A DNA stretch of 64,000 nt, taken from an uncultured Prevotellaceae bacterium. Its GTDB lineage: Bacteria; Bacteroidota; Bacteroidia; Bacteroidales; Bacteroidaceae. Positions within the stretch are counted from its first letter, which is position 1. Every line of letters begins with the position of its first letter. The stretch covers positions 1 to 64,000 of the forward strand of contig CAMIYC010000014.1 of the NCBI GenBank assembly GCA_946402905.1, read 5' to 3'. This document shows positions 17,484 through 29,818 of the stretch, piece by piece. The position numbers and the translations under genes are program-made. Below the pieces are notes generated by a model. That model did no database searches. It was not told the origin of the DNA and saw nothing but the letters and a program-made list of their open reading frames with translations.

Positions 17484-17563
17484 TCTAGTTATTAAGTTAA
17501 CGAAATATATAATGTTTGGATTAACTAAAGTTAGGCTTTTCCGGGATTTTCTGTAAAACATTG

Positions 17564-17571
17564 CAAAATTA
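17564..17571 (-). promoter_or_regulatory. -7 box of the susC operon promoter
   Basis: TAATTTTG followed by C on the minus strand. No TTTG at the normal -33 position, which suggests a promoter that needs an activator. Its first T is 61.5 bp from the centre of the palindrome at 17625-17640. Confidence 0.6.
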
Positions 17572-17624
17572 ATACACATATAAAAAAAATGCTTATTTTT
17601 AACACTATTTTTTTAAATAAGGGC

Positions 17625-17640
17625 GTGCAATCGTTTGCGC
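17625..17640. promoter_or_regulatory. LacI-family operator shared by susC and lacI promoters
   Basis: GTGCAATCGTTTGCGC matches the perfect palindrome at 22646-22661 (GTGCAAACGTTTGCAC) at 14 of 16 positions. The GCAAACGTTTGC core is the classic operator shape of LacI/GalR regulators such as MalR. It lies at equal distance (61.5 bp, centre to first T of the -7 box) from the divergent susC and regulator promoters. Confidence 0.75.
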
Positions 17641-17693
17641 AACCATTTGTTTATTTATTAATAGGTGAGCGGACACTTTATGTATCTTTTTCT

Positions 17694-17701
17694 TACTTTT
17701 G
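17694..17701 (+). promoter_or_regulatory. -7 box of the regulator-transporter promoter
   Basis: TACTTTTG followed by CAG fits TAnnTTTG and is 68 bp before the regulator start codon. No -33 TTTG at standard spacing. Its first T is 61.5 bp from the operator centre. Confidence 0.6.
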
Positions 17702-17768
17702 CAGTGTGTAATGAATGCAAAAGTGGTTTGATCCATTTGTCAAGTCTTTTTTCACAAAATAATCAGAC

Positions 17769-18800
17769 ATGCAAGAACATACTCCCATCACGATGAAAGA
17801 CATCGCCGCGGCCTTTGGTGTGTCGGTGGCCACGGTTTCGCGTGCGCTGAAAGACAGTCCTCGTATCAGTGCCGACCGTCGCGAGCGGATCAAGGCATAC
17901 GCCCGTGAGCACAATTTCACTCCCAATTTTCTGGCCGAGTCGTTGCGCAACAGCAAGACCCGTCCGTTGCATGTCATCGGTGTGATCATCCCTCAGATCA
18001 ACCATTTCTATTTCTCATCGATCTTGAGTGGCATCGAGGAGGAGGCTACGGCCCGGGGTTATCAGCTGATGGTGGCTCAGAGCGACGAGCGTTATGAGCG
18101 TGAGGTGCGTATCTGCCAGTCTTTTTTAGAGAACAAGGTGTGTGGTATCATCGTCTCTCAGGCGAAGGACACCTCGAAATATGACCATTTTCAGCGTCTG
18201 ATGGACAACGGTGTCCCTTTGGTGTTCTACGACCGCATCTGCACGGGAGTAGACTGCAGTCGTGTGGTGGTGGACGACTATATGGGTGCTCTGACGGCGG
18301 TGACCCATCTGATAGACACGGGTTGCCGGCGCATCGCTTTCTATGGTACGTCGATGAAGCTTGAGATTTCCAAGAACCGTTTTAACGGTTATAAGGATGC
18401 TTTGCTTCGCCACGGGTTGGCCTTTGATGAGCGCTATGTGCGTATGTGCGACAACCGCGCCGATGCCGAGCAGATCACCCCTGAGCTGCTGGAGATGAGC
18501 GATCGTCCGGATGCTTTCTTCGCTGTCAACGACGACACTGCGATAGGCGTGCTTTATACCGCCAAGCGGATGGGCTTTCTTGTGCCAGATGAGGTGTCGA
18601 TCTGTGGATTTACCAATGGCGAACGTGCCGTGGCCTGCGACCCGATGCTCACCACCGTGGAGCAGCGTGGCAAAGTGGTGGGAGAGGAGGCTGCCAATAT
18701 CCTGATAGGGCAGGTGGAAGGCTCCATCCCCTTGGACCATGCCGAGAAGCGCATCGTGCGCACCCGCCTGATAGTCAGGGGGACGACCAGGAAGGTATAA
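17769..18800 (+). CDS. LacI-family transcriptional regulator of the starch/maltose genes
   Basis: 343 residues. The N-terminal helix-turn-helix reads ITMKDIAAAFGVSVATVSRAL (residues about 7-27) followed by the hinge helix region (NFLAESLRNSKT). The rest is a periplasmic-binding-protein-like sensor domain with the typical VIIPQINHFYFSSILSGIE, FYDRI, and DAFFAVNDDTAIGVL blocks. It sits divergently from susC and directly ahead of a sugar transporter. Palindromes of LacI type lie before susC, before this gene and before malQ, so it probably controls all three units, perhaps in response to maltose or maltooligosaccharide. In B. thetaiotaomicron this role belongs to the unrelated membrane regulator SusR, which is absent here. 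Confidence 0.92.
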   Translation: MQEHTPITMKDIAAAFGVSVATVSRALKDSPRISADRRERIKAYAREHNFTPNFLAESLRNSKTRPLHVIGVIIPQINHFYFSSILSGIEEEATARGYQLMVAQSDERYEREVRICQSFLENKVCGIIVSQAKDTSKYDHFQRLMDNGVPLVFYDRICTGVDCSRVVVDDYMGALTAVTHLIDTGCRRIAFYGTSMKLEISKNRFNGYKDALLRHGLAFDERYVRMCDNRADAEQITPELLEMSDRPDAFFAVNDDTAIGVLYTAKRMGFLVPDEVSICGFTNGERAVACDPMLTTVEQRGKVVGEEAANILIGQVEGSIPLDHAEKRIVRTRLIVRGTTRKV

Positions 18801-18812
18801 AGTGGGGATGGG

Positions 18813-18850
18813 GGCTCTAGGGGCTCTAGTATATCTAGTATCTCTAGGAT
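18813..18850. repeat. Short array of four CTCTAG nine-bp units
   Basis: CTCTAGGGG, CTCTAGTAT, ATCTAGTAT and CTCTAGGAT follow one another between the regulator stop codon and the transporter gene. Same 9-bp family as at 3611 and 8141. Confidence 0.8.
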
Positions 18851-18889
18851 TATTTGGAGTAAAAAGTAATGGTAATAAAATAAAGTAAA

Positions 18890-20188
18890 ATGAAAACAAA
18901 GCCCGATTTAACATTCTGGAAACTATGGAATCTTAGTTTCGGTTTTTTTGGTGTGCAGATAGCCTATGCGCTTCAGAGCGCTAATATCTCGCGTATTTTC
19001 CGCACTTTGGGAGCTGATCCCCATAACCTGAGTTTCTTCTGGATCCTGCCACCGCTGATGGGTATTCTCGTTCAGCCGATTGTGGGCACACTGTCGGATA
19101 AGACGTGGTGCCGGTTTGGCCGGCGCATCCCCTATCTCTTTGTCGGCGCTGCCGTGGCAGTGGCTGTGATGTGCCTCTTGCCCAACTCCGGCTCTCTCGG
19201 ACTGAGTGTCTCTATGGTGATGATTTTCGGCCTTATCATGCTGATGCTGCTTGACACCAGTATCAACATGGCCATGCAGCCGTTTAAGATGCTGGTGGGC
19301 GACATGGTGAATGAGAAACAGAAAGCCAAGGCCTATTCCATCCAGTCATTCCTCTGCAATGCTGGTAGCGTGGTGGGCTTTCTCTTTCCTTTCGTGTTTA
19401 CCTGGATTGGTCTGAAGAACACCGCTCCCAAGGGTGTCGTTCCGCCGTCGGTGGTGTGGTCGTTTTACATAGGTGCCGCCATCCTGATACTCTGTGTGAT
19501 CTATACTACACTGAAAGTGAAGGAGTGGAATCCTCAGGAATATAGCGAGTACAACCCAGTGAGCGACGAGAAAGAAGACAAAGCCAACTGGATCACCCTG
19601 CTCAAAAACGCTCCCTCGATGTTCTGGAAGGTCGGTCTGGTGCAGTTCTTCTGCTGGGCTGCGTTTCTATATATGTGGACATACGTGACCGACGCCGTGT
19701 CGGAGACGGTGTGGAAGACGACCGATTCGAAGACAGAAGCCTACCAGGTGGCAGGCAACTGGACAGGCGTGCTCTATGCCATCCAGGCGATGGGCAGCGT
19801 GGTGTGGGCAGCCGTTTTGCCCCGCTTCAAGAACACGAAGATGGCCTACGCCATGAGTCTCGTGCTGGGCGGCATCGGTTTTGCGCTGATCCCCTTCTGT
19901 GCAGACAAGTATTTACAGATTATACCATTCTTGCTCATTGGTTGTGCCTGGGCGGCCATGCTGGCCATGCCATTCACTTTCGTGACCAATGCCCTGCAGG
20001 GGTATGGGCACATGGGCGCCTATCTGGGCTTGTTTAACGGCACGATCTGTGTGCCTCAGATAGTGGCTGCCCTTCTGGGCGGTACGATCTTCACGGTCCT
20101 TGGTGGTCATCAGAGCACGATGATGATTGTCTCGGGGGTGCTTCTGGTATTGGGTGCCCTCTGTGTGACCCGGCTCAAGGAGAAATAG
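18890..20188 (+). CDS. Inner-membrane MFS/GPH-type sugar transporter (maltose-like)
   Basis: 432 residues with about 12 hydrophobic segments. The loop between helices 2 and 3 reads GTLSDKTWCRFGRRIPYLFVG, the arginine-rich motif shared by glycoside and SLC45-like sugar/proton symporters. The N-terminus (KLWNLSFGFFGVQIAYALQSANISRI) is typical of Bacteroidetes maltose/sucrose MFS carriers next to starch genes. It is 89 bp after the regulator and probably co-transcribed with it. Predicted to bring maltose or maltooligosaccharides from periplasm to cytoplasm, where MalQ acts. Substrate inferred from neighbours. Confidence 0.85.
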   Translation: MKTKPDLTFWKLWNLSFGFFGVQIAYALQSANISRIFRTLGADPHNLSFFWILPPLMGILVQPIVGTLSDKTWCRFGRRIPYLFVGAAVAVAVMCLLPNSGSLGLSVSMVMIFGLIMLMLLDTSINMAMQPFKMLVGDMVNEKQKAKAYSIQSFLCNAGSVVGFLFPFVFTWIGLKNTAPKGVVPPSVVWSFYIGAAILILCVIYTTLKVKEWNPQEYSEYNPVSDEKEDKANWITLLKNAPSMFWKVGLVQFFCWAAFLYMWTYVTDAVSETVWKTTDSKTEAYQVAGNWTGVLYAIQAMGSVVWAAVLPRFKNTKMAYAMSLVLGGIGFALIPFCADKYLQIIPFLLIGCAWAAMLAMPFTFVTNALQGYGHMGAYLGLFNGTICVPQIVAALLGGTIFTVLGGHQSTMMIVSGVLLVLGALCVTRLKEK

Positions 20189-20214
20189 GGTGGGGGAGAT
20201 AGTGGCTCTAGTGG

Positions 20215-20258
20215 CTCTAGTATCTCTAGTCTTTCTTAGGAGACTAGAGATACTAGAG
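20215..20258. terminator. Bidirectional hairpin built from CTAG nine-bp repeats
   Basis: CTCTAGTATCTCTAGTCT at 20215-20232 is an exact inverted copy of 20241-20258, with an 8-base loop, preceded by two further TAGTGGCTC units (from 20200). It lies between the convergent transporter and esterase genes, the right place for a two-way terminator. T-runs on either side are weak. Confidence 0.6.
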
Positions 20259-20275
20259 ATATTTGAGGTTGGTGA

Positions 20276-22294
<2,019 letters not shown>

Positions 22295-22352
22295 CTATAT
22301 TTATCACATGAACGTGCATTTTACGTTTAGAAAAGTCTATGTTACATCAGGA

Positions 22353-22384
22353 TTTGTGGGTATTGCGAATATGTTTTACTTTTG
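22353..22384 (+). promoter_or_regulatory. Full Bacteroides-type promoter (TTTG, 20 bp, TACTTTTG)
   Basis: TTTG at 22353-22356 and TACTTTTG at 22377-22384 are separated by exactly 20 bp, matching the Bacteroidetes -33/-7 consensus TTTG-N19-21-TAnnTTTG. It is the best promoter match noticed in the window. It points toward a short region ending at the terminator at 22596-22629, not toward a large gene. Confidence 0.75.
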
Positions 22385-22466
22385 CACACAGAAAATTAAT
22401 TGGTTAGGTTTATTATATTTTAGTTTGTTTTTATGTTTAGGAAAAGTTGAAACTTTATTAATCACT

Positions 22467-22553
22467 ATGAAATTAGAGGCCGGTGTTGACTCATACGTGA
22501 GTAAGGGTGATGACCGGCCTCCATATAAGGAAACAATTAAAAAAAATATATAA
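22467..22553 (+). CDS. Possible 28-residue small protein
   Basis: ATG at 22467 opens a 28-codon frame (begins MKLEAGVDSY, ends RPPYKETIKKNI) that closes at TAA 22551-22553. It lies inside the short transcription unit bounded by the promoter at 22353-22384 and the terminator at 22596-22629. The peptide is charged with a basic tail and no membrane segment. The long GC stem of the candidate RNA lies within this frame, so coding and structure compete as explanations. No family is recognised. Confidence 0.3.
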   Translation: MKLEAGVDSYVSKGDDRPPYKETIKKNI

Positions 22554-22595
22554 TCACCAGTTATGGTGGTATTGGATTTTACATTGCGCGTGTAG

Positions 22596-22629
22596 ACCTG
22601 GGCTCGTGAGAGTCCAGGTTGTTTTTTTA
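22596..22629 (+). terminator. Intrinsic terminator of the small transcript
   Basis: ACCTGGGCTC, loop GTGA, GAGTCCAGGT (one G-T wobble) and then, after TG, seven T residues. It ends transcription before the malQ operator. Confidence 0.85.
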
Positions 22630-22645
22630 TGAAGCGTCTGGCGTC

Positions 22646-22661
22646 GTGCAAACGTTTGCAC
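22646..22661. promoter_or_regulatory. Perfect 16-bp LacI-type operator before malQ
   Basis: GTGCAAACGTTTGCAC is its own reverse complement and has the central CG of LacI/GalR operators. Its centre is 61.5 bp before the first T of the malQ -7 box, the same distance as at the susC and regulator promoters. Confidence 0.85.
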
Positions 22662-22714
22662 AAGTATTTGATGTAAAATTGACATTTTAGATGACAATGG
22701 GTTGGAATTATTCG

Positions 22715-22722
22715 TAACTTTA
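22715..22722 (+). promoter_or_regulatory. -7 box of the malQ operon promoter
   Basis: TAACTTTA followed by C fits TAnnTTTG except the last base. It has no -33 TTTG at the normal place. Transcription would begin near 22729, which makes the ATG at 22727 unusable and favours the start at 22751. Confidence 0.55.
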
Positions 22723-22750
22723 CACCATGATTACTAACCAATTTGTCATT

Positions 22751-25447
22751 ATGAACTTAAACTTTAACATAGACTACAAGACTGCGTATGGCGAGGAGAT
22801 GGTGCTCAATCTTGTCTCTTGTGACCGTGAGGGCGAGAAAGAGACCTCCGAATGCCAGATGTCGACTCTCGACGGAGAGCGATGGAGCTGTTGCCTGAAC
22901 AAAGTGCTTCAGGCAGGCACGTACCTGGATTATTTCTATAGCGTGAGACGTGACGGGGCTGTTGTCCGTCGCGAATGGACCCTTGAGACCCACCGTCTGG
23001 AACTGGTGGCGCGCAAGGGTGACAACTACACCATCTATGACCACTGGATAGACATACCCGAGAACGCTTACCTCTACAGTTCGGCCTTTACCGACTGTAT
23101 CAACCGCCGTGAGCACATCGACCCCCAGAAGACCAGCTATGCGCGCACCGTGCGTCTGAAGGTGCGCGCACCACAGTTGCGCAGTTTTGAGCATCTCGCC
23201 GTCATCGGTAGCGACCCTGCGCTTGGCAAATGGTCGCCGCTTGACGCCGTGCCGATGGTGGAGCACAACTATAATGAGTGGATTGTCGACCTGGATGTCA
23301 GCAGGCTGCAAGGCGACCGTCTGGAGTTCAAGTTTGCTGTTCTCGACGAAGACGTAGACGTGACCCCATTATGGGAGACTGGTGCCAACCGCGTCATCCT
23401 GTTGTCGCCCATGTCGGACAACGAAGTGGTGGTGTATGAGCTCTCTGAGGCCCATTTCGAATTGTACGATCTCAAGAGTGCCGGCACGTTGGTGCCCGTG
23501 TTCTCCCTCCGTTCGGAGAGCAGTTTCGGTGTCGGAGACTTCGGTGACTTGCGCAAGATGATCGACTGGGTGGCCCTGACGGGTCAGCGCGTATTGCAGA
23601 TCCTGCCCATCAACGACACCACGATCACCCACACTTGGACTGACTCCTACCCGTATAGCTGCATCAGTATTTTCGCCCTTCATCCCCAGTATGTCGACCT
23701 TACGTCGCTGCCCGTTCTGGCCGATGAGGCGAAGCGTGAGGAGCTGGAGGCGCTCCGTCGGAAGCTCAACGCCCTGCCGCAGATCGACTACGAGCAGGTG
23801 AACGCCGGCAAGACCGCCTATCTGCAGGCACTCTTTGCCCAGGAGGGAAAGAAAACACTTGCCTCTCAGGCATTCAAGAAATTTTTCGAGGAGACCAAGC
23901 TTTGGCTCGTGCCCTACGCCCAGTATTGCCAGTTGCGCGACCAGTATGGCACTGCCGACTTCAGTCAGTGGCCCGACCACCAGACCTGGGAAGAGTCAGA
24001 CCGCACCAGTCTCTCCTCTCCCCGTAGCAAGGCCTACCGCCAGGTGTCCTATTATTATTATGTGCAGTATGTGCTCAACAGCCAGATGAAATCTGTGCAT
24101 GAATATGCCCGCGAGAAAGGAGTCATCCTGAAGGGCGACATCCCCATCGGTGTCAACCGCTATGGCTGTGATGTGTGGCAGGAGCCCCGCTATTTCAATC
24201 TCAACGGCCAGGCCGGTGCTCCACCCGACGACTTCTCCGTGAACGGCCAGAACTGGGGCTTCCCCACCTACAACTGGGATGAGATGCTCGCCGACGGCTG
24301 TATCTGGTGGGTGCGCAGGTTCTCCAATATGTCTAAGTTCTTTGATGCCTACCGCATCGACCACGTGCTCGGCTTCTTCCGTATCTGGGAGATTCCTGTC
24401 GATGCCGTACATGGCCTGCTGGGTCAGTTTGCCCCGGCGCTCAGCATGACTCGTGAAGAGATAGAAGCCTACGGCCTGCGCTTTGACGAGGCGTTGTATA
24501 CAGAGCCGTATATTACAGACACGGTGCTCGACCGCGTTTTCCATGAATATGCCGATGAGGTGAGGAACACCTATGTGGAGTGCAAAGGCGATGGCCTGTA
24601 CCGCATGAGACCCGCCTTCGACACGCAGCGCAAGGTGGAGGCTGCCTTTGAGGGCAAGACCGGCGAGAAAGAGACGATGTTGCGCGACGGCCTTTATGCC
24701 CTGATCAGCGACGTGCTCTTCGTGCGTGATCATAAGAACAGCGAGAGATTCCATCCTCGTATTTCCGTGCAGCATGATTTCATCTATGAGTCGCTCTCCG
24801 ATCATGACAAGTATGTGTTCAACCGTCTGTACGACGACTACTATTACCGTCGCAACAATCAGTACTGGTATCGTGAGGCCATGCGCAAACTGCCACGGCT
24901 GGTAGAGGCCACGAGGATGCTTGTCTGTGCTGAAGACCTGGGCATGGTGCCCGACTGTGTGCCCTGGGTGATGGACCAGCTGCGTATCCTGAGCCTCGAG
25001 TTGCAGTCGATGCCCAAGGACCCTGCCGTCAGGTTCGGCCATCTCTCGCGCAATCCCTATCGTTCGGTTTGCACCATCTCCAGTCACGACATGCCCACGC
25101 TGCGGCAGTGGTGGGACGAAGACGAGGCGCGCACACAAGACTACTACAATACGATGCTCTACCGTGGCGGCTCCGCTCCGCATCCCCTGCCCGGATGGCT
25201 CGCCCGCGATATCATCTCACGTCATCTCACCTCGCCGTCGATGCTCTGCATCCTGTCGATTCAGGACTGGCTGGCGATCGATGAAAAGCTGCGTCTGGCC
25301 GATGCCAATGCCGAGCGCATCAACATCCCCGCCAATCCCCGCCACTACTGGCGCTATCGTATGCATCTGACCATAGAGCAACTGATGTCGAATGACTCAT
25401 TCAATGAAAACCTGAGAGAGCTGATCTCCCAGAGCGGGCGAAGATGA
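22751..25447 (+). CDS. malQ: 4-alpha-glucanotransferase (GH77, DPE2-like) with two starch-binding domains
   Basis: 898 residues from the ATG at 22751. Cytoplasmic enzyme (no signal) that moves glucan chains between maltooligosaccharides and releases glucose. The N-terminal 260 residues hold two CBM20-like domains (second one: LAVIGSDPALGKWSPLDAVPM). The GH77 part starts at about 265 with VPVFSLRSESSFGVGDFGDL. Catalytic motifs visible are FDAYRIDHVLGFFRIWEIP (nucleophile Asp near 536), CAEDLGMVP (acid/base Glu near 728) and SSHDMPT. A long insert within the barrel makes it like plant DPE2, much longer than E. coli MalQ. First gene of malQ-susB-pulA-susA. Confidence 0.93.
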   Translation: MNLNFNIDYKTAYGEEMVLNLVSCDREGEKETSECQMSTLDGERWSCCLNKVLQAGTYLDYFYSVRRDGAVVRREWTLETHRLELVARKGDNYTIYDHWIDIPENAYLYSSAFTDCINRREHIDPQKTSYARTVRLKVRAPQLRSFEHLAVIGSDPALGKWSPLDAVPMVEHNYNEWIVDLDVSRLQGDRLEFKFAVLDEDVDVTPLWETGANRVILLSPMSDNEVVVYELSEAHFELYDLKSAGTLVPVFSLRSESSFGVGDFGDLRKMIDWVALTGQRVLQILPINDTTITHTWTDSYPYSCISIFALHPQYVDLTSLPVLADEAKREELEALRRKLNALPQIDYEQVNAGKTAYLQALFAQEGKKTLASQAFKKFFEETKLWLVPYAQYCQLRDQYGTADFSQWPDHQTWEESDRTSLSSPRSKAYRQVSYYYYVQYVLNSQMKSVHEYAREKGVILKGDIPIGVNRYGCDVWQEPRYFNLNGQAGAPPDDFSVNGQNWGFPTYNWDEMLADGCIWWVRRFSNMSKFFDAYRIDHVLGFFRIWEIPVDAVHGLLGQFAPALSMTREEIEAYGLRFDEALYTEPYITDTVLDRVFHEYADEVRNTYVECKGDGLYRMRPAFDTQRKVEAAFEGKTGEKETMLRDGLYALISDVLFVRDHKNSERFHPRISVQHDFIYESLSDHDKYVFNRLYDDYYYRRNNQYWYREAMRKLPRLVEATRMLVCAEDLGMVPDCVPWVMDQLRILSLELQSMPKDPAVRFGHLSRNPYRSVCTISSHDMPTLRQWWDEDEARTQDYYNTMLYRGGSAPHPLPGWLARDIISRHLTSPSMLCILSIQDWLAIDEKLRLADANAERINIPANPRHYWRYRMHLTIEQLMSNDSFNENLRELISQSGRR

Positions 25448-27715
<2,268 letters not shown>

Positions 27716-27723
27716 AACATGTG

Positions 27724-27799
27724 GTGTCTATAGGAGCTATAGAAACTATGAGAGCGTTTGATGCTGTCGGGAACTATAGCTGCTATAGGCACTTTTTTT
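27724..27799 (+). terminator. Hairpin from CTATAG repeats followed by T7, between susB and pulA
   Basis: GTGTCTATAGGAGCTATAG (27724-27742) pairs with 27774-27792 at 17 of 19 positions across a 31-base loop, then TTTTTTT follows at 27793-27799. The arms consist of 9-bp CTATAG units. It may attenuate transcription into pulA and susA. Confidence 0.6.
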
Positions 27800-27812
27800 A
27801 TGAGAAAGGAAG

Positions 27813-29780
27813 ATGAAAAAAATACTTACATTATTGACAGCCATGGCTTTTATGCAGCCTCTCTCGGCCCAGGATTTTGATTTCAAAGAGTGTGTGGTGA
27901 CCTCCGAAGCCACCACTTTCCAGTTGCTGGCACCAGAGACGGCGAGAGGTGTGAAGGTGAGAATCTATCAAGACGGGGTAGGGGGCAAGCCCATCAAGAC
28001 CCTGAAGATGAAATACGTCCATGGTATCTGGACCGCTACGGTGAAACACCGGAAACATCCTCTCTATGGAAAGTTCTATACATTTGATGTGACAGGCGAC
28101 CGTAAACAATGGAATGAGACTCCAGGAGTCTTTGCCAAGGCCGTCGGTGTGAATGGCCGCAGGGCTGCCATCATCGACATGAAGAGCACCGACCCCGAAG
28201 GCTGGGCCGAAGACCGTCGTCCTGCCTTGAAGTCGCCTGCCGATCAGGTGATCTATGAGATGCATCACCGGGATTTCTCCATCGCCCGCAATGTCAACCT
28301 GGATCCCGGCAAGGTCTTTGCCAAGCGCCAGTCATCGGAGTATCCTGGCAAGTTTCTTGCCCTCACGGAGCCATGGGCCATCAATCATTTGAAGGAGCTG
28401 GGTGTGAATGCCGTGCATATACTGCCTTCGTTTGACTACGCCTCTGTCGACGAGTCACGTCTTGGCACCCCCCAATACAACTGGGGGTATGACCCCTTGA
28501 ACTACAATGTGCCGGAGGGTAGCTATTCCACCGACCCCTTCACCCCCGCCACCCGTATCAGGGAATTCAAGCAGATGGTGCAGGCCCTGCACAAGGCTGG
28601 CATCCGGGTGATTCTGGATGTGGTGTACAACCATACTTTCAGCATCGACGGGAGCAACTTCCAGAAGACGTGGCCCGACTACTATTTCCGCAAGACAGCC
28701 GATGGCCAGTACTCCAATGGTTCTGGCTGCGGCAATGAGACCGCCTCGGAGCAGCCGATGATGCGTAAGTACATGATCGAGTCGGTGAAATACTGGATCA
28801 ACGAGTATCACATCGATGGTTTCCGTTTCGACTTGATGGGGGTACACGACATAGAGACGATGAATGCCATCCGTCGTGCCGTGGACGAGATCGACCCCAC
28901 GATCTTTATCTACGGCGAAGGCTGGTCGGCCGGTTCTTGCGCCTATCCACAAGAACAGTTGGCCATGAAGGCCCACATCTCGCAGATGCCCCGCATCGCT
29001 GCTTTCTCTGATGAGTTGAGAGATGCGCTGCGTGGTCCTTTCAACGACGACGCCAAGGGCGCTTTCCTGGCCGGTATACCCGGTGAGGAAGAAAGCGTGA
29101 AGTTTGGAATTGCCGGAGGCGTGCGCCACCCCCAGGTAGACATCAAGCTTGTGAACTACTCGGATGACTTCTGGGCCTCGGAGCCCACACAGATGATCTC
29201 CTATGTGAGTTGTCATGACGACATGTGCCTGACAGACCGTCTGCGTGCTTCTATCCCAGGTCTCTCTCAAGAAGAGTTGCAGCGGCTGGACATACTGGCT
29301 CAGACGGCTGTGTTCACCTCGCAAGGAGTGCCTTTCATGCTTTCCGGCGAGGAGATGATGCGTGACAAGAAAGGTGTGCATAACAGTTTTGAGTCGCCCG
29401 ACTCTGTCAACCAACTCAACTGGAACAACACCCTCCTGTATGCCAGCACCTTCGACTATTACAAGAAGCTGATACAATTGCGCCGCAATCATCCTGCTTT
29501 CAGGCTGGGTGATGCCCGGAAGGTAAGAGAGTCGCTTGAATTTCTCCCCACTCAGCCTTGCGTGGTAGGTTATCGGCTGAAAAACCATGCCGGCGGCGAT
29601 GCCTGGGAGGATATCATCGTCATCCTTAATGGCAACCGAGAGGCCAAGTCGGTGGAGATTCCCCAAGGGGCATATCAAGTGGTGTGCTGCGACGGTGTCA
29701 TCGACGAGGGCGGACTGGGCGTGATGGAGGGCGGCCGTGTGGAGGTAGATCCGCAGTCGGCCCTGATTTTGCGGAAATGA
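27813..29780 (+). CDS. pulA: Type I pullulanase (GH13)
   Basis: 655 residues with a signal peptide (1-19) and no lipobox. After an N-terminal CBM48-like domain (about 25-120) comes the type I pullulanase hallmark YNWGYDP (222-228) with PEGSYSTDP just after. GH13 motifs: DVVYNHT (269-275), GFRFDLMG with nucleophile Asp340, YGEGW with acid/base Glu369, and SCHDD. Predicted to cut alpha-1,6 branch points of pullulan or limit dextrins, most likely in the periplasm. It is 97 bp after susB, with a hairpin between, and susA follows by 38 bp. Confidence 0.92.
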   Translation: MKKILTLLTAMAFMQPLSAQDFDFKECVVTSEATTFQLLAPETARGVKVRIYQDGVGGKPIKTLKMKYVHGIWTATVKHRKHPLYGKFYTFDVTGDRKQWNETPGVFAKAVGVNGRRAAIIDMKSTDPEGWAEDRRPALKSPADQVIYEMHHRDFSIARNVNLDPGKVFAKRQSSEYPGKFLALTEPWAINHLKELGVNAVHILPSFDYASVDESRLGTPQYNWGYDPLNYNVPEGSYSTDPFTPATRIREFKQMVQALHKAGIRVILDVVYNHTFSIDGSNFQKTWPDYYFRKTADGQYSNGSGCGNETASEQPMMRKYMIESVKYWINEYHIDGFRFDLMGVHDIETMNAIRRAVDEIDPTIFIYGEGWSAGSCAYPQEQLAMKAHISQMPRIAAFSDELRDALRGPFNDDAKGAFLAGIPGEEESVKFGIAGGVRHPQVDIKLVNYSDDFWASEPTQMISYVSCHDDMCLTDRLRASIPGLSQEELQRLDILAQTAVFTSQGVPFMLSGEEMMRDKKGVHNSFESPDSVNQLNWNNTLLYASTFDYYKKLIQLRRNHPAFRLGDARKVRESLEFLPTQPCVVGYRLKNHAGGDAWEDIIVILNGNREAKSVEIPQGAYQVVCCDGVIDEGGLGVMEGGRVEVDPQSALILRK

Positions 29781-29818
29781 CCGTTTTAGGAGTGGATTTT
29801 AGAATATATATATTAACT

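Larger units (their letters stand above)
22391..22629 (+). ncRNA. Candidate small structured RNA of about 240 nt upstream of malQ
   Basis: A transcript from the promoter at 22353-22384 would start near 22391 and end at the hairpin-T7 terminator at 22596-22629, well before malQ. Its middle folds strongly: GAGGCCGGT and ACCGGCCTC (about 22475-22520) form a perfect 9-bp stem enclosing ACTCA TACG TGAGT, a 5-bp hairpin. A purine-rich internal loop (AAGGGTGATG) lies on one side. The function is unknown; no known RNA family is claimed. It may equally be the mRNA of the 28-codon frame at 22467-22553. Ends are estimated from promoter and terminator only. Confidence 0.5.

Noticed and set aside
22727..22750. 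Start of malQ at the upstream ATG
   Set aside because: It lies at the expected transcription start, too close to the -7 box at 22715-22722 for a leader; the ATG at 22751 fits better.
23996..25183. 395-codon minus-strand frame over malQ
   Set aside because: Antisense to well-supported GH77 catalytic motifs.
29684..29818. Upstream extension of susA
   Set aside because: It would overlap the end of pulA and put an arginine-rich stretch in front of the signal peptide.
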